Shown here piece by piece: positions 9,778 to 18,436 of a DNA stretch of 47,879 nt (position 1 is its first letter; every line of letters begins with the position of its first letter). This DNA comes from Iodidimonas nitroreducens (GTDB lineage: Bacteria; Pseudomonadota; Alphaproteobacteria; Sphingomonadales; Rhodothalassiaceae). The stretch lies in NCBI GenBank assembly GCA_000710935.1, contig BAYV01000024.1, forward strand, positions 1 to 47,879. The letters run 5' to 3'. The position numbers and the translations under genes are program-made. The notes below the pieces were generated by a model. It was not told the DNA's origin, did not search any database, and saw nothing but the letters and a program-made list of their open reading frames with translations.

Positions 9778-9805
9778 TTGACATAGACATAAAATCCCGT
9801 ACCCT
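9778..9805 (+). promoter_or_regulatory. Sigma-70-type promoter for a short transcript
   Basis: A perfect -35 TTGACA (9778-9783) is followed after 16 bases by TACCCT (9800-9805) as a plausible -10. No coding region starts soon after. Transcription would begin near 9812 and run into the strong terminator at 9907-9936. Confidence 0.55.
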
Positions 9806-9811
9806 GATCTC

Positions 9812-9936
9812 GTTGCATTCTATTTTGCAATTGCGGTCCCGATGCAATAGAGCGCCGCGTTCGTGGTTTTTTCCTGATCGTGCGCTTGAGCATTCCCCAA
9901 ACTTCACCCGCTGTGTTCTTCACAGCGGGTTTTTTT
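9812..9936 (+). ncRNA. Candidate small RNA, about 125 nt
   Basis: An intergenic stretch is bounded by a TTGACA promoter and a perfect intrinsic terminator, without a convincing reading frame. Internal pairing is visible: attgc (9830-9834) with gcaat (9844-9848), and a second small hairpin around ccgcgttcgtgg followed by six Ts (9867-9872) that could give a shorter species. The alternative is that the promoter is weak and the terminator simply ends the cytochrome c transcript. No known RNA family was recognised. Confidence 0.4.
9907..9936 (+). terminator. Strong intrinsic terminator
   Basis: The perfect nine-base stem cccgctgtg (9907-9915) / cacagcggg (9921-9929) has a five-base loop and a seven-T run (9930-9936). 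A partial echo of the 3' arm with Ts (cacagcggtttttt) follows at 9943-9956. It ends either the putative small RNA or the dehydrogenase/cytochrome c transcript. Confidence 0.9.
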
Positions 9937-9970
9937 ATGAGCACAGCGGTTTTTTGATGGCAGATGCACA

Positions 9971-10043
9971 GTCCTGACTTGCACAATATATTCATATTCG
10001 ATATGTATAAATCTGTTATATGAATAACTCCGACAGTCAGGAC
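9971..10043. promoter_or_regulatory. Nested inverted repeats before the DUF2807 gene
   Basis: The outer arms gtcctgact (9971-9979) and agtcaggac (10035-10043) are perfect nine-base complements. The inner arms tattcatat (9989-9997) and atatgaata (10018-10026) are also perfect and share the same centre, near 10007. The outer right arm carries the likely Shine-Dalgarno (agga, 10039-10042) six bases before the ATG at 10049. This could be a leader hairpin hiding the ribosome binding site, or paired operator sites. Confidence 0.6.
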
Positions 10044-10048
10044 ATCCC

Positions 10049-10690
10049 ATGTTGAAAAAGCGCATTCCCCTCACCATCCTTGCCGTGCTGATGATGGGCG
10101 CCGCCCCATCCTTGGCCGAGCCCATCACCCAACAACGCGACCTGCCCGCCTTTGAAAAAATCCGCATCAAGGGGGCAATGGATGCCAATATCATGGTTGG
10201 CGGAAGCCAATCGGTTGCCATCAGGGCTGAACAGGATGATCAGGACCGCATCAAAACCAGCGTCAAAGACAAAACGCTGATCATCGATATGAAGGGCCGA
10301 TTCCAGTCATCCGATAAATTGCTGGCCACCATCAGTGTGCCCAATCTTAATGCCATCATGATCGATGGATCATCGGATGCCACCATCAAGGGTATTAAAA
10401 CTGATCGCTTCTCTGCCGAGATCAGCGGCTCGGGCGATATTATGGCCGATGGCACCTGCGGATCCGCCGATTACGAGATCAATGGCTCCGGGGATATCGA
10501 TATGCGCGCCTTGCGCTGCGATCAGGTGGCCATCGAAATCAATGGCTCGGGCGATGCCGATGTCTATGCGGGCAAGGGCATCACGGTCGAGATCAATGGC
10601 TCGGGTGATGTGTCCGTAGCGGGCAAGCCACTGGTCAAATCCGTCTCGATTTCAGGGTCGGGCAATTTTGAAATGCATGATGGCGAATGA
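10049..10690 (+). CDS. Exported DUF2807 (GIN-domain) beta-helix-like protein
   Basis: A signal peptide of about 23 residues (LAVLMMGAAPSLAEP) leads into a DUF2807 domain, also called putative autotransporter adhesin head GIN domain. The C-terminal half shows regularly spaced turns: GSGD at 127-130, 146-149, 166-169 and 184-187, then GSGN at 203-206. Each is usually preceded by EI or INGS, as expected for stacked parallel beta strands. The molecular function of the family is not established; periplasmic or surface location is inferred from the signal peptide. Expression may be controlled by the nested inverted repeats directly upstream. Confidence 0.85.
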   Translation: MLKKRIPLTILAVLMMGAAPSLAEPITQQRDLPAFEKIRIKGAMDANIMVGGSQSVAIRAEQDDQDRIKTSVKDKTLIIDMKGRFQSSDKLLATISVPNLNAIMIDGSSDATIKGIKTDRFSAEISGSGDIMADGTCGSADYEINGSGDIDMRALRCDQVAIEINGSGDADVYAGKGITVEINGSGDVSVAGKPLVKSVSISGSGNFEMHDGE

Positions 10691-10810
10691 GGGCTTGATG
10701 CCCACCATGGCCCCTAAAGCCTCGACCGCCACAGCAGATGGCTTGCACTTGGCGGCCCAGATAGGCACACTCCCCCGCGGGCAAATAAGACACCATGGGG
10801 AGATGACACA

Positions 10811-11497
10811 ATGCGCTTATTCGAATTAACCGGCAGCGATGAGGAACTGAGCTTTTCCCCTTATGTGTGGCGCATTCGCATGGCGCTGGCCCATAAGGGG
10901 ATCGAGCCCGAGCGGGTTTTTACCCGCTTTGGCGATAAATCGGCCTTTGCCCCTTCGGGCTCATCCACTGTGCCGGTGATCGAGGATCAGGGCCAATGGG
11001 TCAGTGATAGCTGGGCCATCGCCTGCTATCTGGAAGACAGCTATCCCGAACGGCCTTCGCTTTTTGGCGGGGCTATTGGCCGGGGGCAGGCTTTTTTCAT
11101 GAAAAACTGGGTGGACCGGACGATTCTGGCAGGCTTGTTCCCGATGTTGGCGGCCGATATCTGCGCCTGCCTCGACCCCGAGGATCAGGACTATTTCCGC
11201 ACCAGCCGGGAAAAACGCCTTGGCTGCCGTTTGGAAGACGCAAAAGCCAATCGCGAACAGGCCTTGCCGCGCTTTCGCCAAAGCCTTGATCCCCTGCGCG
11301 CCACCTTGAAGGATCAGCCCTTTATCTGCGGCGATCACCCGGCTTTTGCCGATTATCTGGCCTTTGGGGCTTTTGTTTGGGCCCATTGTTGCTCTGATTT
11401 TCAGATTCTGGCTGATGATGATCTGATCTGCCAATGGCGATCGGCGATGTTTGATCTTTATGGCGGCCTTGCCCGCTCGGCAAAAAGAGCCGTTTAG
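10811..11497 (+). CDS. Glutathione S-transferase family protein (LigE/beta-etherase-like)
   Basis: This 228-residue protein has a thioredoxin-like N-terminal GST domain (1-85), with SFSPYVWRIRMALAHKGIEPE near 14-34 and the glutathione-contact STVPVIED at about 51-58, followed by DSWAIACYLED. An all-helical C-terminal domain follows to the end. The FSPYVWR start is the pattern of the LigE/beta-etherase-like group rather than the classical Tyr/Ser GSTs. The substrate is unknown. The gene stands alone between DUF2807 and the ABC transporter operon; agggagatgacac precedes the ATG. Confidence 0.87.
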   Translation: MRLFELTGSDEELSFSPYVWRIRMALAHKGIEPERVFTRFGDKSAFAPSGSSTVPVIEDQGQWVSDSWAIACYLEDSYPERPSLFGGAIGRGQAFFMKNWVDRTILAGLFPMLAADICACLDPEDQDYFRTSREKRLGCRLEDAKANREQALPRFRQSLDPLRATLKDQPFICGDHPAFADYLAFGAFVWAHCCSDFQILADDDLICQWRSAMFDLYGGLARSAKRAV

Positions 11498-11590
11498 CGG
11501 CCTTTATTGATCGTCTTCATGTCCTAAATAAGAGAGGCGGCGGGACGTTCAGCCCTGTTCCGTTTGCCCAATTTTTCACCAGGATTTCAT

Positions 11591-12577
11591 ATGCACGAGA
11601 ATAGTTTGATCAAAGCCCGCGGTTTGAGCCGCGCATTTGGCCCTTTTCTGGCTGTGGATGGTCTCTCCCTTGATGTTGGAAAAGGCGAGGTTCTGGGCTT
11701 TCTGGGCCCCAATGGCGCAGGCAAAACCACGAGCATGAAAATGCTCACCGGCTTTTTGCCGGCAACAGCGGGCGATGTCGAAATCTGCGGCATCGATATC
11801 AAAAAAAATCCCGTTGCCGCCCGCCGCCATCTTGGTTATCTGCCCGAAGGGGCCCCCCTTTATGACGATATGACGGTGGATGCTTTTCTCCATTTCATCG
11901 CCCGGGCGCGGGGGTTGGCAGGGGATGCGGCGGATCGGGCCTGCCAAAGGGCCGCGCGCGCCGTCAATCTTCTCTCGGTTCTGGGCCAGCCCATCGATAC
12001 CTTATCGAAAGGCTATCGCCGCCGGGTGGGGCTCGCTCAGGCCATTGTACATGATCCCGATGTGCTGATCCTTGACGAGCCCACCGATGGCCTTGATCCC
12101 AATCAGAAATATGAGGTCCGGCGTCTGATCGAACAGATGGCCCCGCATAAGGCGATTTTGATCTCCACCCATGTTCTGGAGGAAGTGGAAGCCCTGTGCA
12201 CCCGGGCGGTGATCATCGATCGCGGGCGGATCGTGGCCGATGGCACCCCTTCAGAGCTCAAATCCCGATCCCGCTATCATCATGCCCTGATGATCGAAAT
12301 CGACGAGAAGGATGCCGCACAAAGCCGCGCGGCTTTGGCCGACCTGCCCGGGCTTTCAGACATCGAACAGCTTGATGGACATGGCCTGAGCCGTCTCACC
12401 CTCTTTCCCGAAAAGGGGGGGGATATTCTGGATGCCGCCCGCCAGCGTCTTGGGGATCAGGGCATCATGATCCGCCAGATTTCGCTGGAGGCCGGACGGC
12501 TCGATGATGTGTTTCGGGCGCTCACGCATAATGATCTGGAACAAACACGCATCTCGACCACGGAGGACGCCGCATGA
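11591..12577 (+). CDS. ABC transporter ATP-binding protein, GldA-like
   Basis: This is the ATPase of an ABC-2 type transport system. The ATG at 11591, with agga at 11581-11584, is preferred over an upstream in-frame TTG at 11564. The Walker A GPNGAGKT is at 39-46, the ABC signature-like LSKGYRRR at 138-145, Walker B LILDEP at 159-164 and the switch histidine in STHVLEE. The signature is LSKGY instead of LSGGQ, as is common in this subgroup. The C-terminal 90 residues form a DUF4162-like regulatory tail. The stop overlaps the permease start in ATGA, forming the first gene of a four-gene operon. Confidence 0.92.
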   Translation: MHENSLIKARGLSRAFGPFLAVDGLSLDVGKGEVLGFLGPNGAGKTTSMKMLTGFLPATAGDVEICGIDIKKNPVAARRHLGYLPEGAPLYDDMTVDAFLHFIARARGLAGDAADRACQRAARAVNLLSVLGQPIDTLSKGYRRRVGLAQAIVHDPDVLILDEPTDGLDPNQKYEVRRLIEQMAPHKAILISTHVLEEVEALCTRAVIIDRGRIVADGTPSELKSRSRYHHALMIEIDEKDAAQSRAALADLPGLSDIEQLDGHGLSRLTLFPEKGGDILDAARQRLGDQGIMIRQISLEAGRLDDVFRALTHNDLEQTRISTTEDAA

Positions 12578-13314
12578 CATCCGCCATGAGAAGCATTTTC
12601 CGCCGGGAATTTTCCAGCTATTTCGCCACTCCCGTGGCTTATGTGTTCATCGTGATCTATCTGATGCTTTCGGGGATCTTTACCTTTTATGTGGGGGGAT
12701 TCTACGAACGCGGGCAGGCTGATCTATCCCCCTTCTTTACCTATCAGCCCTGGCTGTTTTTGTTTTTGATCCCGGCCATTTCCATGCGCCTGTGGGCCGA
12801 GGAACGCAAATCGGGGACCATCGAATTGCTGCTCACCTTGCCTTTGGGGGTGATGGATGCACTTTTGGGCAAGTTTCTGGCCGCCTGGGCCTTTACCAGC
12901 ATTGCCCTTTTGCTCACCTTTCCCATCTGGATCACGGTCAATTATCTGGGCGATCCCGATAATGGGGTGATTGCCGCCAGCTATATCGGGGCCATGCTGA
13001 TGGCCGGGGGCTATTTATCCATTGGGGTGGCCATGTCGGCGCTCACCCGCAATCAGGTGATCGCCTTTGTGCTGGCCATCGCATTTTGCTTCATTTTCAC
13101 CATGAGCGGCTTGCCCATCATCCTCAATTTTCTGGATGGCTGGGCGCCTGACTGGTTCATCACCCTGATCGCCAGCTTTTCCTTTCTCACCCATTTTTCC
13201 ACCTTGTCGAAGGGGGTTCTGGATGTGGGCGATCTGCTCTATTTCTTCAGCCTGATGGCTTTGTGGCTGTTTTTGGCCCATGTGATCATCGATGCCAAAA
13301 GGGAGGATGGCTGA
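12574..13314 (+). CDS. ABC-2 type permease, GldF-like
   Basis: This 246-residue membrane protein has six hydrophobic segments and begins with the ABC-2 coupling region RSIFRREFSSYFATPVAY (about residues 5-22). The motif WAEERKSGTIELLLTLP (about 70-86) is typical of the ABC-2/GldF permeases that pair with GldA-like ATPases. It starts within the stop of the ATPase gene and ends one base before the GldG-like start, so all are likely translated in sequence. The transported substrate of such systems in alphaproteobacteria is unknown; despite the name, gliding is not implied. Confidence 0.9.
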   Translation: MTSAMRSIFRREFSSYFATPVAYVFIVIYLMLSGIFTFYVGGFYERGQADLSPFFTYQPWLFLFLIPAISMRLWAEERKSGTIELLLTLPLGVMDALLGKFLAAWAFTSIALLLTFPIWITVNYLGDPDNGVIAASYIGAMLMAGGYLSIGVAMSALTRNQVIAFVLAIAFCFIFTMSGLPIILNFLDGWAPDWFITLIASFSFLTHFSTLSKGVLDVGDLLYFFSLMALWLFLAHVIIDAKREDG

Positions 13315-13315
13315 T

Positions 13316-15229
13316 ATGTCGAAAACCATGTTTTCATCCCTGCTGGTCGGGGCTTTGGGGCTGATTTTATTCATTGCGGTGAATATCATCATCAATCAGG
13401 GTCTGGGCTCGGCCCGGATCGATCTCACCGAAGATCGGCTTTATTCTATTGCCGATGGCACCAGAACCGTGCTGGATGATCTCGATCGGCCCCTTAATAT
13501 CAGCTTTTTCTTCTCCCAATCGGTGGCCCGGGATTATCCGCAGATCTTTTCCTATGGCCAGCGCATCCGCGATCTTTTGCGCGAATATGTAGCGCTGTCG
13601 GATGGGATGCTCAATCTGGAGATCATCGAGCCCGAACCCTTTTCCGAGGCCGAGGATCGCGCCGTGGCCGCAGGCCTGCAGGGCATCCCCACCGCATCGG
13701 GAGAGCAGATCTTCATGGGGCTGGTGGCCCGGGATCTGACCGATCAATCTGCCCTCATCCCCTATTTCAGCCAGGATCGGGCGGATTTTCTGGAATATGA
13801 TCTGACCAGGCTGATCGCCAATATCGCCAATCCGGAAAAGCCGAAGATCGGCCTGATCACCAGCCTGCCCATGATCCCCACCGATTATGCGGGGCCGGGC
13901 AGGCCCGCTCAACCGGGCTGGATGATTTATGAACAGCTCGATCAGCTTTTCGATATCGACAATCTTGGTGCTGATTTCACCGCCATTCCCGAAGAAACCG
14001 AGGCCCTTTTGATCGTTCATCCACCCGCGCTAGATGATCGCCAGCTTTATGCCATCGATCAATTTGTGATGGCGGGCGGCCATGTGGCGCTGTTCACCGA
14101 TCCTTATGCCGAAAGCACTTCGGGCTTTGATCCGATGATGGGTCTGGGCATGGGCGGCGCGCCGGAAAGCTCGTCATTGGCAAAACTCACCACGGCTTGG
14201 GGCTTTAAGATCACCGATGATCAGGTGGTTGGCGATGTGGATCTGGCCCAACGGGTGAATATGGGCAGTGGCGGACCCCGGGCGGTGCGGGATTATCCGC
14301 TTTGGCTTGCGGTGCGTGCCGAAATGATTGCGGGCGATGATCCGGTGAGCGCCAATCTCGAACAGATCAATCTCGCCAGCAGTGGGGCCATCAGCCTTAT
14401 CGAGGGATCGGGTTTGACTCTTGAGCCGCTTGTCTCCTCAAGCCCGGTCTCGGCCCTATTGCCCGGTTCTGTGGCCCGGGGGATGCCCGATCCCGATCAG
14501 GTGATGCGGATGATCACCCCTGATGATCAAAGCCATGTGCTGATCGCCCGGCTCAGCGGGGTGCTCAACAGCGCCTTTCCCGATGGTCCGCCTGCAAATG
14601 ATGAAGAAGACCATGATGATGAGGGGACACAGGAAAGTGGAGCACAAACCCATCTCGCCCGATCACAGGGAAAGATCAGCCTGATCGTGGGCGCAGACAG
14701 CGATTTTTTCGATGATCGCTTCTGGGTGCAGATACAGGAATTTTTTGGCGAGCGCATCCCCGTGCCCATTGCCGATAATGCCAATCTTTTGATCAATGCG
14801 ATGGAACAGCTCAGCGGTTCTGAAGCGCTGATCGGCCTGCGCAGCCGGGGGGTGACCCAGCGCCCCTTCAGCCGGGTTGAAGCCATTCGTCGCCAGGCGG
14901 AAGCCCGCTATCGTGAAAAAGAAGAAAATCTGCAAACCGAACTCGCCCAAACTGAAGCGCGACTGGCCGATCTGCAATCCGCCACCATGGATGGAGAAGT
15001 GCGCTTTTCCACCGAGCAGGATGCCGAAATCCAGCGCTTCCGCCAGCGGACCCTGGAGATTCGCCAAGACCTGCGGGAAGTTCAGCGCAATCTGATCGAA
15101 GACATCACCATGCTGGGGCGGACTTTGGCCCTGATCAACATCATCCTCGTGCCGGCTCTGCTGATACTCCTGGCACTGGGGCTGGGTTTCTGGCGGCGTC
15201 GGCTGCGCGCGCGAAAGGGCATTTCATGA
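13316..15229 (+). CDS. GldG-like auxiliary protein of the ABC-2 transporter
   Basis: This is a large periplasmic subunit anchored at both ends. A membrane segment lies near residues 7-27, then a DUF-type ABC_transp_aux domain with DLTEDRLYSIADGTR near 36 and the LFTDPYAE region near 254. A coiled coil rich in Glu, Arg and Gln covers about 520-595, and a C-terminal membrane helix about 607-630 ends in an Arg-rich tail. The ATG at 13316 is chosen because gggagga (13301-13307) precedes it at good distance; 13307 and 13292 are possible alternatives. An acidic insertion (NDEEDHDDEGTQ) interrupts the domain near residue 430. It is coupled to the next gene by ATGA. Confidence 0.88.
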   Translation: MSKTMFSSLLVGALGLILFIAVNIIINQGLGSARIDLTEDRLYSIADGTRTVLDDLDRPLNISFFFSQSVARDYPQIFSYGQRIRDLLREYVALSDGMLNLEIIEPEPFSEAEDRAVAAGLQGIPTASGEQIFMGLVARDLTDQSALIPYFSQDRADFLEYDLTRLIANIANPEKPKIGLITSLPMIPTDYAGPGRPAQPGWMIYEQLDQLFDIDNLGADFTAIPEETEALLIVHPPALDDRQLYAIDQFVMAGGHVALFTDPYAESTSGFDPMMGLGMGGAPESSSLAKLTTAWGFKITDDQVVGDVDLAQRVNMGSGGPRAVRDYPLWLAVRAEMIAGDDPVSANLEQINLASSGAISLIEGSGLTLEPLVSSSPVSALLPGSVARGMPDPDQVMRMITPDDQSHVLIARLSGVLNSAFPDGPPANDEEDHDDEGTQESGAQTHLARSQGKISLIVGADSDFFDDRFWVQIQEFFGERIPVPIADNANLLINAMEQLSGSEALIGLRSRGVTQRPFSRVEAIRRQAEARYREKEENLQTELAQTEARLADLQSATMDGEVRFSTEQDAEIQRFRQRTLEIRQDLREVQRNLIEDITMLGRTLALINIILVPALLILLALGLGFWRRRLRARKGIS

Positions 15230-16236
15230 CTGAAAAACAAACATCCATTCTGGGCTTTCTCACCCTTTTTGCCGTTTTGGCCGCAATCTGGCTGATTTTG
15301 GGCGAAAACAAGCCCACCCAGTCCATGCGCGATGAACGCCTGTTTCCCGATCTTTCACAAAAACTGCAGGAAGTAGAGAGCATCACCATCAGCGATCCCG
15401 GCAATAGCGTGCAGCTTATCCGCCGCGATGGCCTGTGGCTGATCGAGGAAAAACAGGACCATCCGGCGGATCAGGCCCTGATCGGCAGGCTTTTGCGCAG
15501 CCTGGCCGATGCCCGTATCAAGCTTGCCAAAACCAGCGATCCGGCCCTTTATGATCGCATCGGGCTTGATCCTGAGCAGGCCACGCGCCTGAGCCTGATG
15601 GATCAGGCTGGAGAGACGATGGCAAGCCTTGGTATTGGCAACCGAGAGGCAAATAATCGCCAGTTCGACAGCTTTGTGCGCCCCCTTGATGGCCCCCGCA
15701 GCTATCTGGTGAAGGGCCTGCCCGAAATCCGCCCGGAAGCATCAACTTGGCTGGATCCGGTTATTTTCCAGCTTGATCAAACCCAGATCGCCGGTATCGA
15801 GATCGTCCATCGGGATGGCGAACGCATCCTGATCAAACGCGATGATCCCGGCGATCCGCTCGGGCTGACCGATCTTGCCCCGGATGAACAGCCAAAGCCC
15901 ACCATGCCCGGCAATCTGGTGGCCGCAGCCTTTAGAGAATTGCGCGCCGAAGATGTGCGCCCGGCATCTGATTTCACAGAACAATCCGCAAAAGCTTCAA
16001 TCGGGCTGGTGACATTCGAGGGCGACAGCATGGATATGACGCTTTATGAGGCGGCGGATGAAACGGGGGATATGTGGGCGATTCTCACCATGGATGCGGC
16101 CCTTGATCAACAGGCTATCAGCCTTGATCGGGCCCGCTGGGCCTATCGCCTGCCCGCCGCCGCATCCTTTTCCCTGATCAAATCGCGCGATGATCTGATA
16201 ACAAAAGATGGCGGGAAAAAGGATGATGGGGCTTGA
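15226..16236 (+). CDS. DUF4340 domain protein
   Basis: The last gene of the GldA-type operon encodes 336 residues. An N-terminal membrane anchor (about 7-25, ILGFLTLFAVLAAIWLIL) is followed by a periplasmic DUF4340 region. This region has the repeated pattern of a beta-rich segment followed by strongly amphipathic acidic segments, including DGLWLIEEKQDHPADQALIGRLL near 70-92. DUF4340 proteins commonly accompany ABC-2 auxiliary genes, and their biochemical role is unknown. The start overlaps the GldG stop by four bases. The stop codon (16234-16236) is embedded in the -35 element of the putative htpG promoter. Confidence 0.85.
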   Translation: MTEKQTSILGFLTLFAVLAAIWLILGENKPTQSMRDERLFPDLSQKLQEVESITISDPGNSVQLIRRDGLWLIEEKQDHPADQALIGRLLRSLADARIKLAKTSDPALYDRIGLDPEQATRLSLMDQAGETMASLGIGNREANNRQFDSFVRPLDGPRSYLVKGLPEIRPEASTWLDPVIFQLDQTQIAGIEIVHRDGERILIKRDDPGDPLGLTDLAPDEQPKPTMPGNLVAAAFRELRAEDVRPASDFTEQSAKASIGLVTFEGDSMDMTLYEAADETGDMWAILTMDAALDQQAISLDRARWAYRLPAAASFSLIKSRDDLITKDGGKKDDGA

Positions 16237-16259
16237 CCCCGCGCGCCGCCGCCCCAAAT
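16232..16259 (+). promoter_or_regulatory. Sigma-32-like heat-shock promoter for htpG
   Basis: CTTGACC (16232-16238) and CCCCAAAT (16252-16259) are separated by 13 bases. This closely follows the known sigma-32 pattern CTTGAAA-N13-CCCCATNT. The htpG start is 88 bases downstream. The identity of the gene supports the reading; the GC-rich spacer means chance is not excluded. Confidence 0.6.
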
Positions 16260-16346
16260 CCACATCATCATCATGAACAAGCCTGACCGGATCGGCATAA
16301 CCAATCCGGGTGCCCCTCAGCATCCGGCGATAAAAGAGGATAGAGG

Positions 16347-18320
16347 ATGACACGGCAAGCCCAGATAGACCGAGACCATCAGCCCGCCGCCGAAAAGCCC
16401 AAAAACAATGAGGAACGGCGCGGTTTTGAAGCGGAAGTCTCTCGCCTGCTGAAGCTGATGGTGCATTCCGTTTATTCTGATCGCGATATCTTTTTGCGCG
16501 AACTTGTCTCAAATGCCTGCGATGCCTGCGACAAGTTGCGCTATGAAGCGCTGACCAAACCCGAGCTGCAGGCGGGCGAAGGCGATTTTGCCATCCATAT
16601 CAGCATCGATAAAAAAGCATCGATCCTGCGGATTTCCGATAATGGGATCGGAATGGATCATGATGATCTGATCAATCATCTGGGTACCATTGCCCGCTCG
16701 GGCACCGCCGCATTTCTGGAGAAGGTAAGCGGCGATCAAAAGCCCGATCTCTCCCTGATCGGGCAATTTGGCGTGGGCTTTTATTCCAGCTTCATGGTGG
16801 CGGATAGCGTGCGGGTGATCAGCCGCAAAGCTGGCAGTGCGGACGCCTGGGAATGGGAAAGCGATGGCGAGGGCAGCTATGTGATGCGGCCAGCCAGCCG
16901 TGATCAGCATGGCACCAGCATCGATGTGCATCTGAAAGCCGATGCCAAAGAATATCTGGAGCCATCCCGCCTGCGCACTATCCTGCAGCGCTATTCCGAT
17001 CACATCTCGGTGCCGATCTATCTGGATGATGGCGATCCCAAATCCGACCAGACTGCGGATGAAACCCCAAAGCCGGTGAATGATGGCTCGGCCCTTTGGG
17101 TGCGCCCGAAATCAGACATTACCCCGGACCTTTATACCGCCTTTTACCAGCATGTGGCCCATGCCCATGATGAACCGGCGCTGGTTCTTCATACCAAGGC
17201 AGAAGGGGTGATTTCCTACACCGCCTTGCTGTTCATCCCCCAGAACCGGCCGATGGATCTGTTTGATCCGGCGCGCAAACCCCGGGTGAAGCTTTATGTG
17301 AAGCGGGTGTTCATCAGCGATGACAATGATGAGCTGTTGCCCGGCTATCTGCGCTTTTTCAAAGGGGTGGTGGATAGCGAGGATCTCAGCCTTAATATCA
17401 GCCGGGAAATGCTTCAGCAAAATCCGGTGGTGCGCCGCATCCGCAAGGCCCTGACCAACAAGGCTTTGGCCGAACTTCAAAAAACTGCAGATAAAGACAG
17501 CGACCGCTATGGCAAAATCTGGGATGCCTTTGGCGCGGTTTTGAAAGAGGGGCTTTATGAAGATGCCGACCGCCGCCCGGCCCTTTTGAAGCTGGCGCGT
17601 TTCCGCTCCACCCATGCGGACGGTTTGATCTCGCTGGCCGATTATCTGGGGCGAATGAAGGACAATCAAAAAGCCATCTATTATGTGACCGGCAATGATC
17701 TGGCCGCCGTCCGACGCTCCCCACAGCTCGAAGGCTTTCGCGCCCGGGATGTCGAGGTTTTATTGCTCTGTGATCCGGTGGATGAATTCTGGCTCTCGGC
17801 GGTCAATGCTTATGAAGACAAGCCCTTCAAATCGATCACCCGTGGGGGCTCTGATCTGAAGGATCTGGAGCCAAAAGACCCCACTGCGGATGCGGAGACA
17901 AAAGATAAGGATGCCAGCGATCGCCATGATGCCGCGATTGACAGCCTCATCACCGCGCTCAAATCCCTTTTGGGGACGCAGATATCGGATGTGCGGAGTT
18001 CGGATCGGTTGACACAAACCGCTGCCTGTCTTGTTGCCGAAGACAATGGCCTTGATCTGCATCTGGAACGCATTTTGCGCCAGCATCAACAGCTTGATCA
18101 GATGGCCATGGGCAAAATCCTTGAGATCAACCCCGATCACAGCCTGATCAAAGCCATGGCCGCCCAATGCGCCAGCAAAGAAGGATATGACCGCTTGGCA
18201 GACAGCGCCGAACTGCTGCTGGATCAGGCCCGCATTTTAGAAGGCGAAGGCCCCAGCGACCCCACCGCCTTTGCCCAGCGCCTTGCCCGACTGATGGAGC
18301 AGGGCCTGCCCAGCCAATAA
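16347..18320 (+). CDS. htpG: Molecular chaperone HtpG (Hsp90)
   Basis: Cytosolic ATP-dependent chaperone. The 657 residues are slightly longer than the usual 620-650, with an extra N-terminal polar stretch of about 25. The GHKL ATPase domain carries FLRELVSNACDACDKLRYE (about 50-68), DNGIGM near 98 and GQFGVGFYSSFMVAD near 138. The middle domain contains KLYVKRVFISDD near 315 and the characteristic LNISREMLQQNPVVR near 350. A C-terminal dimerisation region follows. tagagg (16341-16346) abuts the ATG and aagagga lies further upstream. A sigma-32-like promoter and a downstream bidirectional terminator make this a single-gene heat-shock unit. Confidence 0.96.
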   Translation: MTRQAQIDRDHQPAAEKPKNNEERRGFEAEVSRLLKLMVHSVYSDRDIFLRELVSNACDACDKLRYEALTKPELQAGEGDFAIHISIDKKASILRISDNGIGMDHDDLINHLGTIARSGTAAFLEKVSGDQKPDLSLIGQFGVGFYSSFMVADSVRVISRKAGSADAWEWESDGEGSYVMRPASRDQHGTSIDVHLKADAKEYLEPSRLRTILQRYSDHISVPIYLDDGDPKSDQTADETPKPVNDGSALWVRPKSDITPDLYTAFYQHVAHAHDEPALVLHTKAEGVISYTALLFIPQNRPMDLFDPARKPRVKLYVKRVFISDDNDELLPGYLRFFKGVVDSEDLSLNISREMLQQNPVVRRIRKALTNKALAELQKTADKDSDRYGKIWDAFGAVLKEGLYEDADRRPALLKLARFRSTHADGLISLADYLGRMKDNQKAIYYVTGNDLAAVRRSPQLEGFRARDVEVLLLCDPVDEFWLSAVNAYEDKPFKSITRGGSDLKDLEPKDPTADAETKDKDASDRHDAAIDSLITALKSLLGTQISDVRSSDRLTQTAACLVAEDNGLDLHLERILRQHQQLDQMAMGKILEINPDHSLIKAMAAQCASKEGYDRLADSAELLLDQARILEGEGPSDPTAFAQRLARLMEQGLPSQ

Positions 18321-18360
18321 ACGGCGCGGCGTTCTACGCGACATCGAAGGCCAAAGAAAA

Positions 18361-18398
18361 CGCCCGCAGCCTGAGGACAGGTGCGGGCGTTTTGTTTT
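18361..18398. terminator. Bidirectional intrinsic terminator between htpG and petC
   Basis: The arms cgcccgca (18361-18368) and tgcgggcg (18382-18389) are extended inside by cctg/cagg. On the plus strand ttttgttttt follows. On the minus strand the preceding aaaa, in its reverse complement, gives a T-run as well. It separates the convergent htpG and petABC transcripts. Confidence 0.88.
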
Positions 18399-18436
18399 TC
18401 GGACAGTGGGGCGGAAAAGCCAAACTCAAGCCCAAA

